A stretch of 64,000 nucleotides of DNA, from positions 1 through 64,000 of the forward strand of contig JAOBSW010000425.1 of the NCBI GenBank assembly GCA_026214975.1, given 5' to 3'. The translations under genes and the position numbers were made by a program. A model generated the notes under the pieces. That model saw only the letters and a list, made by a program, of their open reading frames with translations, did not search any database and was not told where the DNA came from. Of the stretch, positions 45,389 to 58,920 are shown piece after piece (position 1 is the stretch's first letter; every line of letters starts with the position of its first letter). This stretch comes from Gentiana macrophylla (taxonomy: Eukaryota; Streptophyta; Magnoliopsida; Gentianales; Gentianaceae).

Positions 45389-47220
45389 TGTTAGGTTTTA
45401 TGCCCGAAAGACAATTTGTAATTGTTTTATTTAAATAAATGACATAATTTATTTCATCTTATTTATTCGCATTTATTGCCAATATTAATACACTACAGAA
45501 AACCCTAAGTATATTGATTATGTAATCACAACTCAGTGTATGGCTATACACACGAGGATTGAGTTTGTGAAATATACTTAAAATTAACTTAGTCCGTAGC
45601 GTTTATTAATCGGAGTACGGGTCTCTAGATTAATTTGCTATTAATGCGCCCAGAACACTTTACGGTGTGACAGTCTTATCCGGACTGTCGGTAATAGGGT
45701 ACCTAGTGGGGCATTTATATATGATGATAATCATATAGGGCTGGACCGATTTGATTTGAGTTCTCGATATAATTCCGTATTCGAGAAGTCTTATCGAATC
45801 ACAAGATGATCATATATGGATTAATCTCAATCCTGAGGTGATCACAGACAACTGCTTAGACTAGGGTAGATTTTGATGTGTTAGTAAGGATCACTTCGCA
45901 GTATGTGGTCCAACACTTCTCGTTGCCCTATTCTGGAATGAGTGAGTGGTCTGTGTTATCACAGATATGGAATCCATTCCTTCCCTCGGGAAGTAGATAG
46001 ACAGTTCCCTTATTTGTTAACCCTAGAAACTGATCGATGGGCCCAGTTCATATTATATTGGTTATGAACTAATTGATCACTAGGGGTTAATGTTAAATAA
46101 GGATAATATGTTTCGAGAAGGGTTTACGGAAATATCCCGAATCGAAGTGAACAGTCTATGGAGGATTTATCCGTATGTAATGATTATATCAGTGGACGAT
46201 TTCGACTCATAAATTGAGTGTAAGTTATCTATATTCGATAGAGTTCAATTTCGGGTTTATGGTGGTGTAATCCCGGAATTAATAGGTTGGATATAATTAT
46301 TCTGTCTGACGAATAATTTTATTCGACTTATTGTAGCTACTGAATATGGGTCCATGGTCCCCGACGTGGCTCCTAATATAGCATATAGGTTTTCTCGTTG
46401 TTGCACCTCAATTATAATTAAATAGTTGGATTGGGCTATTTAATTTGATATGTGGATTAATTGTTTAGTTGGACTAAATAATTAAATACACGGAAAAGAC
46501 ATTTTTAAGTGGGCTCGCCCGAATTGGTGCGTCAACCTAATTTTTGGTCAAATATCGAAAAAAGGTGCGTGACCTTATTTTGAGAGAAAGGTGCGCATGC
46601 ATATTGTGATTTATTATTTAATTATTAAGAAATTAGTTTTCTTGGATAATTATTTAATATGTGATTTATCTTTTATTTGTTAAATGATAATTCATGGAAT
46701 ATTAGATAATAATATGATTTATCCTAATTTGTTTGGGATAATTATTTTATTTATCTTTTATTTGAAAAAGGATTAATATAATAATTATCTCTTAATTATT
46801 TAATCCATGGGGCTTAAGTTTTACTCTCCTATATAAAGAGAGTTCTCCAAGCCTTTTGACAATCATTAATCACGCCATATACACAAGAATGTGGCTTAGA
46901 ATTTTCGCCATCTTTCTTTGGTTTTGAGTTGGAATAATCTTCGGGATTATTCCGGTAGCATATCAAGGAGGTCTCAAGCGGCGGGAAACACCATCCACTT
47001 GGTGTTCTTTGGGACACACACGTTGGAAGACGGTGGTCGCTCAATCACGTGTTCAGGAGCCTTTTGATCTTGGAGTTAAGCACCATAAAAGGTAGGCTCC
47101 TAAACCCCTTGTAGATTTAGATCTTAAATTTATGTTTTTATTTCGTTTAGATCTAGATCTCGATGCATTCATTGCGTAATCGGGTCAATCTATGATTGAT
47201 CCGGACGATATTACATCTAA
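45389..47220 (+). repeat. C1 3' LTR (LTR-d)
   Basis: TGTTAGG...ATTACATCTAA; the terminal CA is lost. 1,832 bp, TATA box at 46830-46837. Followed by T and the right target duplication GAACC at 47222-47226. Confidence 0.92.
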
Positions 47221-47221
47221 T

Positions 47222-47457
47222 GAACCACTATAAGCCTTGTGTCAATTTAATTTTCATTATTTACTTTACAAACATTTATTTAATTTGCCTACACCATAAC
47301 TTATTTTCGTGATTGTCTAAAACCGATTTGAAAACAACATAGTAAGAAGGGACTTATCCACGCCCAAAAGCTTTTAAATAAAAGAAAAGTTTTTGAAACT
47401 CCGCTTATAGTCATTCCCCCCTCTCGACTATAGTTTTACCCTTCTCTGGGACCAACA
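47222..47457 (+). repeat. Element A 3' LTR, second part
   Basis: Resumes the LTR interrupted at 17029. It contains CCCCCCTCTCGACTATAG and ends CTTCTCTGGGACCAACA, the usual Sirevirus U5 end; element B's LTR ends CAAAGGACCAACA. The total LTR length without the insertion is about 1.4 kb. The next bases, ACATT (47458-47462), may be the right target duplication of A. Confidence 0.75.
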
Positions 47458-47462
47458 ACATT

Positions 47463-50400
47463 AGATTCAAAGTGCATATATCTCAGATATATCTGCGCTT
47501 GTTCAATTCCAAGTTTTTGTAAACTAAGAACCATCCTTAACACCTTTAAGGATATTCTCGATATTTACTGTAATCATTTTCATACCTACTCATGACACTT
47601 AATGAGGTATGAATATCTCGATTAAATCACAACACTTATGATGGACCCTATTGCAGAAGCAACGGGAACCTTCCATAAGTATCATCTTTCACCTCATTCT
47701 TTATGACTGATGTCCTATCATAGATAGATCCCGAGAATACCGGCTAGCAATATCTCATGATATGATCTATGATAAACTCTTTTAGCATCCCATCTATCAG
47801 GGTGAATTGTGACAATTAAGCAATATCTGAATCTATCACTATAGATTAGGAACTGCCATTCCATAGCTTTCATAAAGATTGAACTACCAAACATTCATTG
47901 GCTGTGACGTGGGTTAACAACTCTCAAGAAGGATATGCAACACCTTACTCAAAAATCATACACTCCCACTAAACCTCTTGCACACTAGGCATGTCTTAAC
48001 TTTTTTTTAGAATTTATAACGTTTTCTGAAAAAGGTATTTTCACCATCGTTAGATAAGATACGATACCCACATGATTCACAATCACATTGTTCGAGACAT
48101 GATCGTAATGACATTTGATTACACGTTTTCTATTCCGAGAGAGTCTAAATCTAGGACAACCACAAATATCAAGGATAAATGACCATTCAAACATTTTGTT
48201 GAGATTTCTTCACCTATATCAACTATATAGTGTCATCAATCTAGCATGTTCGATTCAAAGGACTGTTCAACTTTATTGGAATAACATTTATTCCTTACAA
48301 TTGAAGATGTCTACTAAATCTTAACAAACAATCGAACTCGTGTTCTTCATAAGAACCGAACACAATAACATTTATTTAGTTCATATATCGTTTCTTGACT
48401 CGTAATACAAAACCGAAAATGTCACAAAGATTTGCTTCACTTTATATCTTAAAGTCGACTTTGAATAGAAATTTCAATAAGTTCTCTATTTAAGCACATG
48501 CCCTAAGTTTCCTTTTAATCCTTAAGCATCGTAAATTTTTCTTAGTTTTAGTCTTCATCGGACTTAGGGAAAATCACAATAGCTATGTCTTGAATCTTCA
48601 TTCATGAAGAATTACCAAAGTTCATTAAATAGTTTATTTAATCTTTTGAATCATAATCAAAATATGAACCATTTAATTAATCTTCAAGCAATGATTTATA
48701 GAAATAAGTCGATACTTAACTCTTACAATTTTGAAAACAACCTTTCCAAAATTCGATGTGGTCATTCTTATCCAACGTTTGAATTAATTGTCATCATATG
48801 ACAGATTTATCGTATTGGATCATGTCCAATATATGATTAATTCGTTGATACTTATTTCAAGTGATTTAATCATATCATGAGTTTCTGTTTTAATTAATAA
48901 TTAAATTCTTGGAGCACCCCATCAAATATGTAGTCTCCTTGTCTCTAACTACTATATCGGGGTTGCTCGTGTCATTGCTTATTTTTGAAAGGATTAAAAT
49001 TACTTAACCATACTTGACAACGCTTTCAAAAGGTAATCATGTCATAATTTGGTTTTACTAATCGAGAATAAAAACATAGAAATAAAAGTTTGATAAAATA
49101 CTACAACCTAAAAATAAAGATAAAAGAGTGTTGTTGTTTATACATGAAAAATAAAAAATGGTCTTTTGGTTTATGATTTTGCTCCCACTAGTCAACTACT
49201 CCCAATTGACTTTCAAGAATTTTCCAAAATTCTTTAGTGGCCAAGATCCCATCTAGTTACCCTGATTCCCGATGAGGGCCAATCAACCGGAATAACTCGA
49301 AAGGTAGGTAACACTTAACCAATCACATCTCTATGTGACACTTGGTGATTGACTAGTCAACTCTTTGACAGGACACATCTCTATGTGGTAGTCAACCCCT
49401 TGCCGCTAGAATAAGACGGTCCTTGCGAGGGCCAATCACCGCAATACTCTAGTCAAGTCATAACCCAAAATTCGTGAGGTCTCATTCGATCATATCTCAA
49501 TAATAACGAGATACCCAATGTAGGTCAACTCCCGACGAGGGCCCATCAGTGGGATCCGAAGAAGGGCTCATCACCGTCATTATAATATTGGGAGAAAATA
49601 TTCGACTTGATTTTTGTTGTGGAAGTATTTATGTAAATTAATTCTCTTGATTAATTTTTAATTACGGTCTCATCAAATATATCTATCTCTATAGACACAC
49701 ATCCTACATAATCTTCTAGATCGTGCCAATTCATGCATTTATCGTATAATATAAAATAAATACAAGCACAAAATAAATAAATGCATAAAATAACCGGTAT
49801 AATCATAGACTTTTTCTAAGTGCGGTTTGAATGCAAATCGATGAAATCGCAGTCACAACCTAAGTGGTAGCCGTAACGGTTAATAGGATCTTTAATGCAC
49901 CATCTCATATGGGATCTTTAATGCACCATCTCATTTGGGATCTTTATTCGTCTTTCTTTGGTCTCCATCTTCTGCTCTATTCTTATTACATAAATTTCTA
50001 TCTAATAAAATAAATACACCCGCCGCACAAGGGGGGAGCTAACGGGAATGTGATAATACAGAAAATAAACTAGGTCACGTTCTTCATAACAGCCAAGGAA
50101 TTTTTTTAAACAAACAGAAAAATAAAATCATTCACATCTATCCTATTGGTCGAGTCTATGATCAATCGGGGTCCATATAATCATATTATATCTTACATAT
50201 CTAATCCGTGCAATAAAATCTTATGAAAAAGTTAAATATTAAAACTACCAACTTGCGTCTTGATTAATCGATTAACATTTAATCAATTAAATTATTTTAT
50301 TCACATAATTAATTAATTAATATTTAATTAATTAAATTATTTTAATGAAAATGAAATTAACGTTTAATTTTAAACGATTTCAATTTTAATTTTAATCAAT

Positions 50401-50804
50401 TAGTACTATTCCAAAAATAAATCAAAATTAAAATTATGTCTCTTTTCATTTCTTTCATTTTGATTCTTAATCAAAAGGATGCCTTTTACAAAATCAAAAT
50501 TTTGAAAACGAAGATATCTATCACAACTACTTAAACATATTGAATCACAAATACACAAAAACAAAAATTTGAAGATCCACCATGTTTGACCATTCAACTG
50601 ACGCCGGCAGCAGGTAGCTCTGCCGCCGCCGACTAGCCGCTGGTGGTGGTGCCGCCTCCAGTCGACCGAACACCACCCAATCTCGTTTTTTCTTCTTTTC
50701 GTGTATCGATTTGAGAATCCAAAATCTTTCATCTTTTCATTACGTGACTTAAACGATAAAATCAACTACGCAAATTAACATGTTTATTGCTTGAGCTCAA
50801 GCTC
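47463..50804 (-). other. LARD-L internal region, no coding sequence
   Basis: AT-rich 3.3 kb with only short open frames, none conserved with LARD-R. It contains a series of GAGGGCCAATCACCG-like phrases at about 49275, 49430, 49535 and 49566, and two hairpin motifs CACATCTCTATGTG at 49324-49337 and 49374-49387. A CCGCCGCCGAC-type GC patch lies at about 50600-50660 near the PBS. Confidence 0.65.
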
Positions 50805-50815
50805 GCTCGATACCA
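50805..50815 (-). other. LARD-L primer binding site
   Basis: Minus strand TGGTATCGAGC, one base from the LTR end. LARD-R has TGGTATCGGAGC at the same place (58105-58116), closer to the iMet-type TGGTATCAGAGC. Confidence 0.7.
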
Positions 50816-50816
50816 T

Positions 50817-52681
50817 TGTTAGGAAATCTACGCGAACGCAATGAATTCAAAATTTTATTTCCTTTTACCCAATATCGAATTCGTTAAGCAACAAGCATAA
50901 AAGAAGTAGACAAGAGAATACCTTTGTTGATCCAATTGGATAGACGCTTTGTCTACGGTTGTAGTTTCTGCGCGAAGCCGCCCAATTGTTCGGTCTCTAC
51001 CGGTAATCCACACGAAGAGCTCGCCGGAATCCAATCATGGATTGCTACCAGAAAAACTCGGTTGCAAGACCGACTTCTCTCTCTCAAAATCTCCATCTAG
51101 GAAGCTCTCAATTTTCTAATAAATTAGAACTCTTATAATTGTGATGTACAAAAGAGCTAGCTAGCCTCTTTCTTTTATAGATGAAAATGGCGCCCAATTG
51201 TGCTCATAATCTAATTAGGAGAAGCTTCCTAGTAGATTAATGAGAGAGAAAAACGTTTTTCCTAATAAAATGAGGAAAATCACTTTGATTGATTTATGTC
51301 TTTTATTTTAATATCTTATATTAAATAAATCTAAGATATTGCCAATATCTAATATTGAATATCTTTCTCTTATTACCATAAAACTATTTTCCCAAAATCA
51401 ATTAATTTCCAATATTAATAAATGGTAATCTTATTTATTAAATTGCACACTCCAAGTGTATCTTATTATTAATAGCCAGCCTCTTTCTTATATACACTCA
51501 AAAGTGGCGCCCCAAAAACCATTAAATTAGCATCCGGAATATTCTTTAATTAATCAACATAATTAATATCTTTTATTTAATTTATTCATAAAAAATAAAT
51601 ACCGTCATATTAATTTAATCACTATAACATTTATAGTTGAGATAAAACTTTCCTTATTTGGTTATCGATATAATAGCATTTCAATCCGGCTAGATGTTCT
51701 TATGTGTGTGACCCGATAGGATTCTGAATATGTTGGCCGTAAACACAAAGTGCAAATTATGAAAATGCCCTTCATACCTAACGATCACGGATAGCATCTA
51801 TCAACACACCGTGACCCCCAATCATCGGAAGAGTCAAAAGAAATGACTACTACCTTTCATGTGAAACCGTTACCATGTAAATAGAATCCTATCGCTGTAA
51901 TAATTTCCATACATTCGTATCTCTTGTGTCAGTACATGAACAATGGTATCTTATAATCTGGAAATCATGCTCTCTGGAAGTAACATATTACTTCCGCTCT
52001 GCAAAGACTTTTGAGAATAAGACATTCCTTATAAGAAGGCCATTTCGGATATTCACTCACAATCATAGGATACATGATTTCCAGACGAACAAACATGTAT
52101 CCTATGCATTCCTCAATATCACACCCGATCACTACCGCACGATCGACCCATGGCTGCTGGAAACCTCTCATAGTGTCAAAGTATGACAATCCACACCGTG
52201 GTGTCACAAAGACTCTGGTCTTAGGATAATTACACACCCGCCACATAGTGCGACACTTAATAAACTAAGGGGGTCAGTCTAACGCATGTATTCTCTATTA
52301 CACATCCAAGTGTCTCAACACATCGATAGACGAGATCAATACATATCTTTTATAAGATAGATGACATCTAATACGTTCTAGTCTAATCGTACTATTAATG
52401 TCTTGTTTAATAGCACATACGACAAGAGACATTTAAGTATCAAACCCTTTAAAGTGAGTTGAGATCTCATCAACCATAATCACTATCATGGTTTCTCTCT
52501 CACAGTTTGACACTAGGGACATTATCATATATACAATCACGAATTGGTTCAGATAAATAAACAGAATACATAATAACAGAAAAGCCATTTATCTTATGTA
52601 TAAACATAAAGAAATAGTAGAAATGATCTGACCCGGTCGGATCCGGTCCAACCCGATTGGGTTTAGGACACCATTTCAACA
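50817..52681 (-). repeat. LARD middle LTR shared by L and R
   Basis: Plus strand TGTTAGGAAATCTACGCG...CCATTTCAACA, 1,865 bp. On its left is a PBS, as expected for a 5' LTR; on its right (52682-52696) is a PPT-like AAGTGGGAGAT on the minus strand, as expected for a 3' LTR. One LTR therefore serves two internal regions. A minus-strand TATA box (TATAAAAG) lies at 51173-51180. Confidence 0.85.
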
Positions 52682-52696
52682 ATCTCCCACTTGGCC
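52682..52696 (-). other. LARD-R polypurine tract
   Basis: Plus strand ATCTCCCACTTGGCC, so the minus strand reads GGCCAAGTGGGAGAT just before the LTR TGTTGAAATGG. Same AAGTGGGAGAT core as in C1 and C2, a copia-type PPT. Confidence 0.8.
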
Positions 52697-55600
52697 TAAA
52701 GCAAATCACTCGTACACACAAGACCAAGTTGAAACACAAGAATCTCATGCAATACTCCCAACCAACCCTAAGCGTGAATGGATCACAATCCGTGGGACTC
52801 GTGACTATCTTCCAATCATGCTCCAATCACCTCAACACACACATGAATCTCTGACAAGACCCTGGTCCTTTCTCCAAGAAATAATCCACTACTATATCGG
52901 CTATATAGTACAGGTGGAAGAACTGCACAAAGTTCATGAATGAAACTCTTAGATCCAGGTATTGCTCCCGTTGCACCTTTAAGGCACCTCCGTGTTTTGG
53001 CCCAGCAGGATAATAAGATCATGGGTTTGGTCTTACTTCACCGTCGAGAAAGGAAAGAAGACTTCTATCTCCAAGTTTAACTCAGACGTAGCTCCTTTCT
53101 TTTTGGGTGTGAAGAAGTGTCAAACCAAAATACCCAACAAGAATTAGCTCTCCCTGAAAAGGAAGTCAACAGAGCCATCATAGTGTTTAGACATATTCCG
53201 AAAGGAAGGCAGTATCTCCAGTGATTTCTAGGTAAGAACATTTCCATCACACTGTATCACTTAATAAAAGTGACTGCAACCCGGACTGCAGCTCCTACTA
53301 TCTTCATAAGACCTAGGGAATATATGTGTATATCTACGTTTATCCGATTCCATGTTTTAGTAGACCAAGAACCCATCCTTAACACCTTTATAGGTATCAT
53401 CGACATTTACCATAATCACTTTCATGCTTGCTCATGACTCCTCATGTAGTATGAACATCTAGTTTAACTCACAACACTTATGATGGATCCTATTGCAGAA
53501 GCAAATAGAACCTTCCATAAGTATCATCTTTCACCTTATCATCAAGTCTGACGTCCTGTCATAGATAGATCCCGAAAATACCGGGTAGCATTATCTTCTG
53601 CCGTGATCAATGCTAAACTATTTAGCATTTCATCTATGGGTGAACTGTGATAATTAAGCAACATCCGAATCTATCAAGATAGATTAAGAACCCGCTTTTC
53701 AAGAGTTTTCAGAAAGACCTTGAACTACCAAACATTAATTAATCGTGACTTGGGGTGACAACTCTCAAGAAGGATATGCAACACCTTACTCAAAAATTAT
53801 AACACTCCCACTAACCCTCTAGCACACTAGGCATGTCTTCACTCTTTTGATCAAATCAAACCCTTTTTGATTATCAAGTGAAGAACTTATATAGAGAAAC
53901 TTGTTTGAGACCATAAATGGATCTCATGAGCTCACATATCATGTTATCGTCTATGAACATCAAGCTACTAGCTCAACATTTTCAACACTATCATATAGCC
54001 AAGATACGTAGCTACAACAAGCACTATTTGAACATACTTAAGCATATTTGGTAGCACAATGGTAATCACAAGGTTTTGGCATCGTAGCCCTTCACCCATC
54101 AACTTAGCTTAACTAGTAATCTTATTACCTTTCCATGTTAGTCTTTTATAAAGACATACAAAACATATAAGAGACATTCCCTTTAGGTAAGTCAGACTAG
54201 GTTCATAACCCAGTTGTCATACATGGAGTCTACTTCAGATACTATGGCTCCTAGCTATATCTTTAATCTTGCCTTTCAAGCATTCCTACATAAGTTGTGA
54301 GATCTTCATTCTTCAAGATGAACATACCAAGAGTCTCTTCAGTGCATGTGGTCATCTACTGCACTCATAGTATAATTGTGTGTGTTGAGTAGTGTCCTGT
54401 ACCTCATCGCTATGCGGCGCCTGCTCATGTTTCAACTGGTTGAATATCTCTTTGTGGTTCTCAGACTACTTTTGAGATCTAAATCTACTCCCACTATTTG
54501 TTTTGTAAGAAACACTTTCTCTAGAAGATAGCTTGTTTGGAGACAAACAGTTTTGCTCCGCGGGTAAGTAAATGATATCTAGCGTACTCGCCAAGATATT
54601 CCACAAAGTTGCACATGTCATACTAAGCTCCAAGCCTTTCAGATCTTGCCTGCTTGCTAGAAGCATGACAACCCTAAATCATCGGTTAAGATGGATTTGA
54701 CGTTATCTTCTTCCATATCTGATATGGAATTTATTCAACATTTATTCTTTGGAACTCGGTTTAGTATATGTATTGAATAAAGGCACTATCCCAAAGCATG
54801 TAAGGGATATTTCGCATAGCTTACGTCATACCTTTTTCATATAAAGTGTTGTATCCATTTTAGAGCACAATCTAATCATGTATCCCAAATATGATATCCT
54901 TTAAGGGAGAATCTCATTCTATTTCCGACAGCTTCTAAAACACCCTTTAGGGATTAATTACTTCAATCCAATTGAAGATTAACTCCTGAGTAGCTCATCA
55001 ATCTCTTATTCGTACTGGCTCGAACATTTCAGGCTTTCGGAATTTTGTACTTCACTGAGTACACCTGACTACTTCTAAAACATAGTCATAGAGATTAATA
55101 AACAATTATCTGTAGCATTATTTTTTACAAGCTAACAAACATCGGTATGGTTAGGGTGTAGACAATTATTCTAGAATTTATAACCTTTCATAAAAGGGTA
55201 TTTTAGACATCTTTAGACAAGATATGTATTATCCACATGATTAATAATCACATGGTTCAGACATCATCAGAATGACCTTTGATTACACGTTTCTCTTCCA
55301 GAGAGTCGACATCTAGAACAACCACAAACATCATTGATTACAGCCATTCAAACATTTGGTTGAGATCTATCACCTATATAAACTATATAGTGACATCAAT
55401 CTAGTATGTTAAATTCAGTGATCGTTCAACATTATCAGAACAACATTTATTCCTTACAATTGAAGATGTCTACTAAATCCAACAATCAATCGAGCTCGTG
55501 TTCTTCATAAGAACCGAACGCAATAACATTTATTTAGTTCCAATGTCAGTTTACTAGACTAAGAATACAAAGCCGAAAATGTCGCAATGTTTGCTTCATT

Positions 55601-58104
55601 TTTCGTATCTTAGTGTATTCCGTGTTTAATCCTTCTAATTAAATCATACTCGTGAGATATCATGTATCTAAGAGTTGACTTGAACTTAGATGGATTTATC
55701 TCAACACACTTGCCTAGAATGGAGACTTCGATAAGATCTCTTATTTTAAGCACATGCCCTAATCTGCCCTTTTAATCCCTTAAGCACTAGTAGATATTTC
55801 TCATTTTGGTCTGCCTAAGGCTTAAGAGAAATTACTAGAGCTATGTCTTCAATTTCATTTCTTAAAGAAAATCCAATGTTTATTAGATAGTTCATTTATC
55901 CTTTTTGAATCACATTCAAAACATGAATTATTTAACCTTAAAGCAATGATTAAAGAAATAAGTTGACACTTAAATCTTATAATTTTGAAAACAACCTTTC
56001 AAAAATTCGATTCGGTCATTCTTATCCAACATTTGAATTAATTGTCATCGTATGACTGGATGATCATATTGGATCGTATCCAACATATGATTAATTTGTT
56101 GAAACTTATTTCAACTGATTTAATCATATCATGAGCTTTCGTTTTCATTAATAATTAAAGTCTTGGAGCAATTCATCAAATATGTAGTCTACTTGTCTCC
56201 AACTAATATAACGGGGTTGCTCGTGCCATTGCATATTTTAAGAGGATTAAAATTACTTAACCATACTTGAGAATGTTTCTAAAAAGGTAACAGTCATAAT
56301 TTCGTTTTAATAATCGAGAATTAAAAACGAAATAAAAGCTTGCTAAAATTACAACATAAAATAAAGATAAAAGACTGTTGTTGTTTATACATGTAAAATC
56401 AAAATGGTCTTTTGGTTTATGATTTTGCCCCCACTAGTCAACTACTCCAAATTGACTTAAAAAAATTTCCAATATTTTTTAGTTGCCAAAAACCCATCTA
56501 GTAACCCTGATTCCCGACATGGGCCGATCAACCGGAATAATTCGAAAGTTAGGTAACACTTTACCAATCACATCTCTATGTGACTCTTGGTGGTTGACTA
56601 ATCAACTCTTTGACACTACATATCTCTATGTGGTAGCCAAACCCTTGTCTCTAAAATAAGATGGTCCTGACGAGGGTCAATCACCGCAATATTCTAGTCA
56701 AGTCATAACACAATATTCGCGAGATCTCATACGATCATATCTCAATAATAACGATATACCCAAAGCAGGTCAACTCCCGACGAGCAATGGCTTATCACCG
56801 TCATTATAATATTGGGAGACAATATTTCGACTTGATTTTTGTTGTGGAAGTATTTATGTAAATTAATTCACTTAATTAATTTTAATTACGGCCTCATCAA
56901 ATATATCTATCTCTATAGACATACATCATACATTCATCTAGATCGTGGTCTAGTCATGCACCTATCGTATCATATAAAATAAATGCAAGCACAAAATAAA
57001 TAAATGTGTAAAGTAACGGTCTGGGTATTTACTTTTCCTAAGTGCGGTTTCGAATAAAAACTGACGAAACCGTGTGTCACAATCTAAGGATAGCTACAAC
57101 CTCCAATAGGATCTGTAATGCGTCATCTCCAATGGGATCTTTATTCTTCTTTCTTTGGTCTCCATCTTCTGCACCATTCTTGTTATATATAATCTATCTA
57201 ATAAATTTATATACCCGCCCGCCGCACACGAGGGGGGAGCTAACGGGAATGGGATAATGCCGAAAATTAAACTAGGTCTCGTTCTTCATAACGTCCTAGG
57301 AAAATTTTTAAACCAATGAAAAACACATCATTCACCTCTATCCTATTGGTCGAGTCAATGATCAATCAGGGTCCATATAATCATATTATATCTAACATAT
57401 CTAATACATACAATAAAATCTTATGAAAAGATAAATACTAAAAATACAAACTTGCGCCTTAATTAATCGATTAACGCTTAATCAATTAAATATTTTTATC
57501 CAATCGGTTAACTAACTAAAATTTAATTAATTAATTGATTTTAATCGAAATAAAATTAACGGTTAGTTGTAAATGATTTCAATTTTAATTAATTAATTAG
57601 AACTATTCCAAAAATAAATCAAAATCAAAATTAATTCTCTTTAGTTTAATTCCTCTTGATTCTTAATCAAAAGGGATGTCTTTGGTTTCCAAAACCAAAA
57701 GACATCTCCCTTGGCACTTTCCAAAATCAACGTTTTGAAAAAGGCCTGGCCTAGGCCTATTCCAAACAAAGTTTGAAAGGGGCCTATATTATTTAATGCC
57801 ATGTGGCATCCCAATGGCCCAAAATATTTGAACCATTAGTTAGCCACATCACACAACTAAACAAACGAGATATCAATGCACAATAAATATCACAAAATAA
57901 AAAATGGAATCTATCTCCCTATGATAGAACGGCCGACGCCAAGAGCTCCCTGGGGCACCGACGCGCCGGTCGTTGTTGCGTGGTGGAGGGGGCCTCTTTA
58001 GCCGAGCCCCCAATCAATTTTTTTTTTTTTGTTTCTCACGTTTTGTGAATATTAATTAATTAGTACGCAAATTAACTAATGATTATTGCTTAAGCTCGAA
58101 GCTC
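52697..58104 (-). other. LARD-R internal region, no coding sequence
   Basis: AT-rich. Aligns with LARD-L by many blocks (for example ACAACACTTATGATGGA and TGCAGAAGCAA at about 53470-53500, CACATCTCTATGTG at 56569-56582). A block of about 1.33 kb (53840-55170) has no counterpart in LARD-L. An inverted repeat with arms GATGTCTTTGGTTT lies at about 57675-57706. All ORFs are short and unconserved. Confidence 0.65.
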
Positions 58105-58649
58105 GCTCCGATACCACTGTTAGGAAATCTATGCGGGAACGCAGCGGAATTCAAAAATTTATTTCCATTTAAGTTAGTAGACGATGGTTACCTTGCTTGA
58201 TCTAAAATATCCACGCTTTGACCGTCCAATGAGAGTGGTGGTGCACGGAGCCGCCCAAGCGTTCAGCATCTACCGCTAGACCACACGAACAACCCACCGG
58301 AATCCACCATGGATTTCTACCATAAAAACTCGGTTGTTAGACGAACCTTTTCTCTCTCTCAAAACTCTCACTTGGAAGCTCTCTTATTTTTCACAAGAAC
58401 TATTAGTTTTTTGGAATTGTGATGTGTAAAAGAGCTTGACACACACCTCCTATTTATAATGAAGGTCACGCCCCAATGTTGAGTAGTGAGGAAGAAAACA
58501 TTTTACTAGTAAAATAAGGAAAATATCTTTGAATGATTTATTTCAATTAATTTAATATCTCATATTAAATATTTCCAAAATATTGTCAATAGCTAATATT
58601 GACTATCTTTATCGTATTACCATAAATCAATTTACACATGAATATGTAT

Positions 58650-58652
<3 letters not shown>

Positions 58653-58732
<80 letters not shown>

Positions 58733-58741
58733 CATATATAA

Positions 58742-58816
<75 letters not shown>
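58653..58816. repeat. AT dinucleotide microsatellite
   Basis: About 164 bp of (AT)n with one interruption (TTACATATATAAATC, about 58730-58745), followed by a short (AC)n. The self-complementary tract produces the Tyr-Ile repeat frames on both strands, which are not genes. Absent from the middle LTR. Confidence 0.95.
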
Positions 58817-58824
<8 letters not shown>

Positions 58825-58920
58825 TACCAATGATGTGCAAGCCACGTATGTATGTATATATAAATATTAATATCTAATATTAATATATGGTAATACCATT
58901 AATTAAATTGCACAATCCAA

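Larger units (their letters stand above)
17030..47220 (+). mobile_element. Ty1/copia element C1 (about 9.75 kb, twice interrupted)
   Basis: Copia element with LTRs at 17030-18862 and 45389-47220, an iMet PBS and a PPT. The perfect 5-bp target duplication GAACC lies at 17025-17029 and 47222-47226. Its own sequence is 17030-23156, 33820-33935 and 43701-47220; the gaps are G2 and C2. The summed length (about 9.75 kb) matches C2 (9,765 bp), which supports the reconstruction. LTRs a and d share subfamily-specific sequence (a TTATTTTGAGAGAAAGGTGCGCATG block) that LTRs b and c lack, which confirms that a and d form one pair. Host sequence is the 3' LTR of Sirevirus A. Confidence 0.92.
1..47457 (+). 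mobile_element. Sirevirus-like Ty1/copia element A (interrupted, 5' end outside window)
   Basis: Composite copia element read on the + strand. Domain order is gag remnant, protease, integrase, RT, RNase H, spacer, long extra ORF, polypurine tract, 3' LTR. That order, an extra ORF downstream of pol, and an LTR opening with a TTTTGATGATGG stretch are typical of Sireviruses. It is broken by G1 (6137-13609) and by C1 with its own nested insertions (17030-47220). With these removed, about 9.8 kb of A is visible. The 5' LTR, PBS and gag start lie left of position 1. Its right end (GGGACCAACA, 47448-47457) abuts LARD sequence, so A is itself inserted in LARD-L. The order of domains is seen directly; the Sirevirus label is inferred from family knowledge. 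Confidence 0.85.
47458..52681 (-). mobile_element. Non-coding copia-like LARD element L (partial)
   Basis: Internal region (47458-50804) and LTR (50817-52681) of a large retrotransposon derivative on the minus strand. The LTR end AACA faces a PBS TGGTATCGAGCG (minus strand, 50805-50815). No gag or pol domain in six frames. The internal sequence matches LARD-R at 53310-58105, with one large block missing near 48000. The other end is cut by element A, so the rest should lie left of the window. Confidence 0.8.

Noticed and set aside
50406..50765. A 119-codon minus-strand frame near the LARD-L PBS
   Set aside because: Not conserved in LARD-R at the matching place and without a recognisable domain; the GC-rich part differs between copies.
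58627..58877. Open frames on both strands encoding Tyr-Ile repeats
   Set aside because: They are direct translations of the AT dinucleotide microsatellite at 58653-58816 and have no coding evidence.
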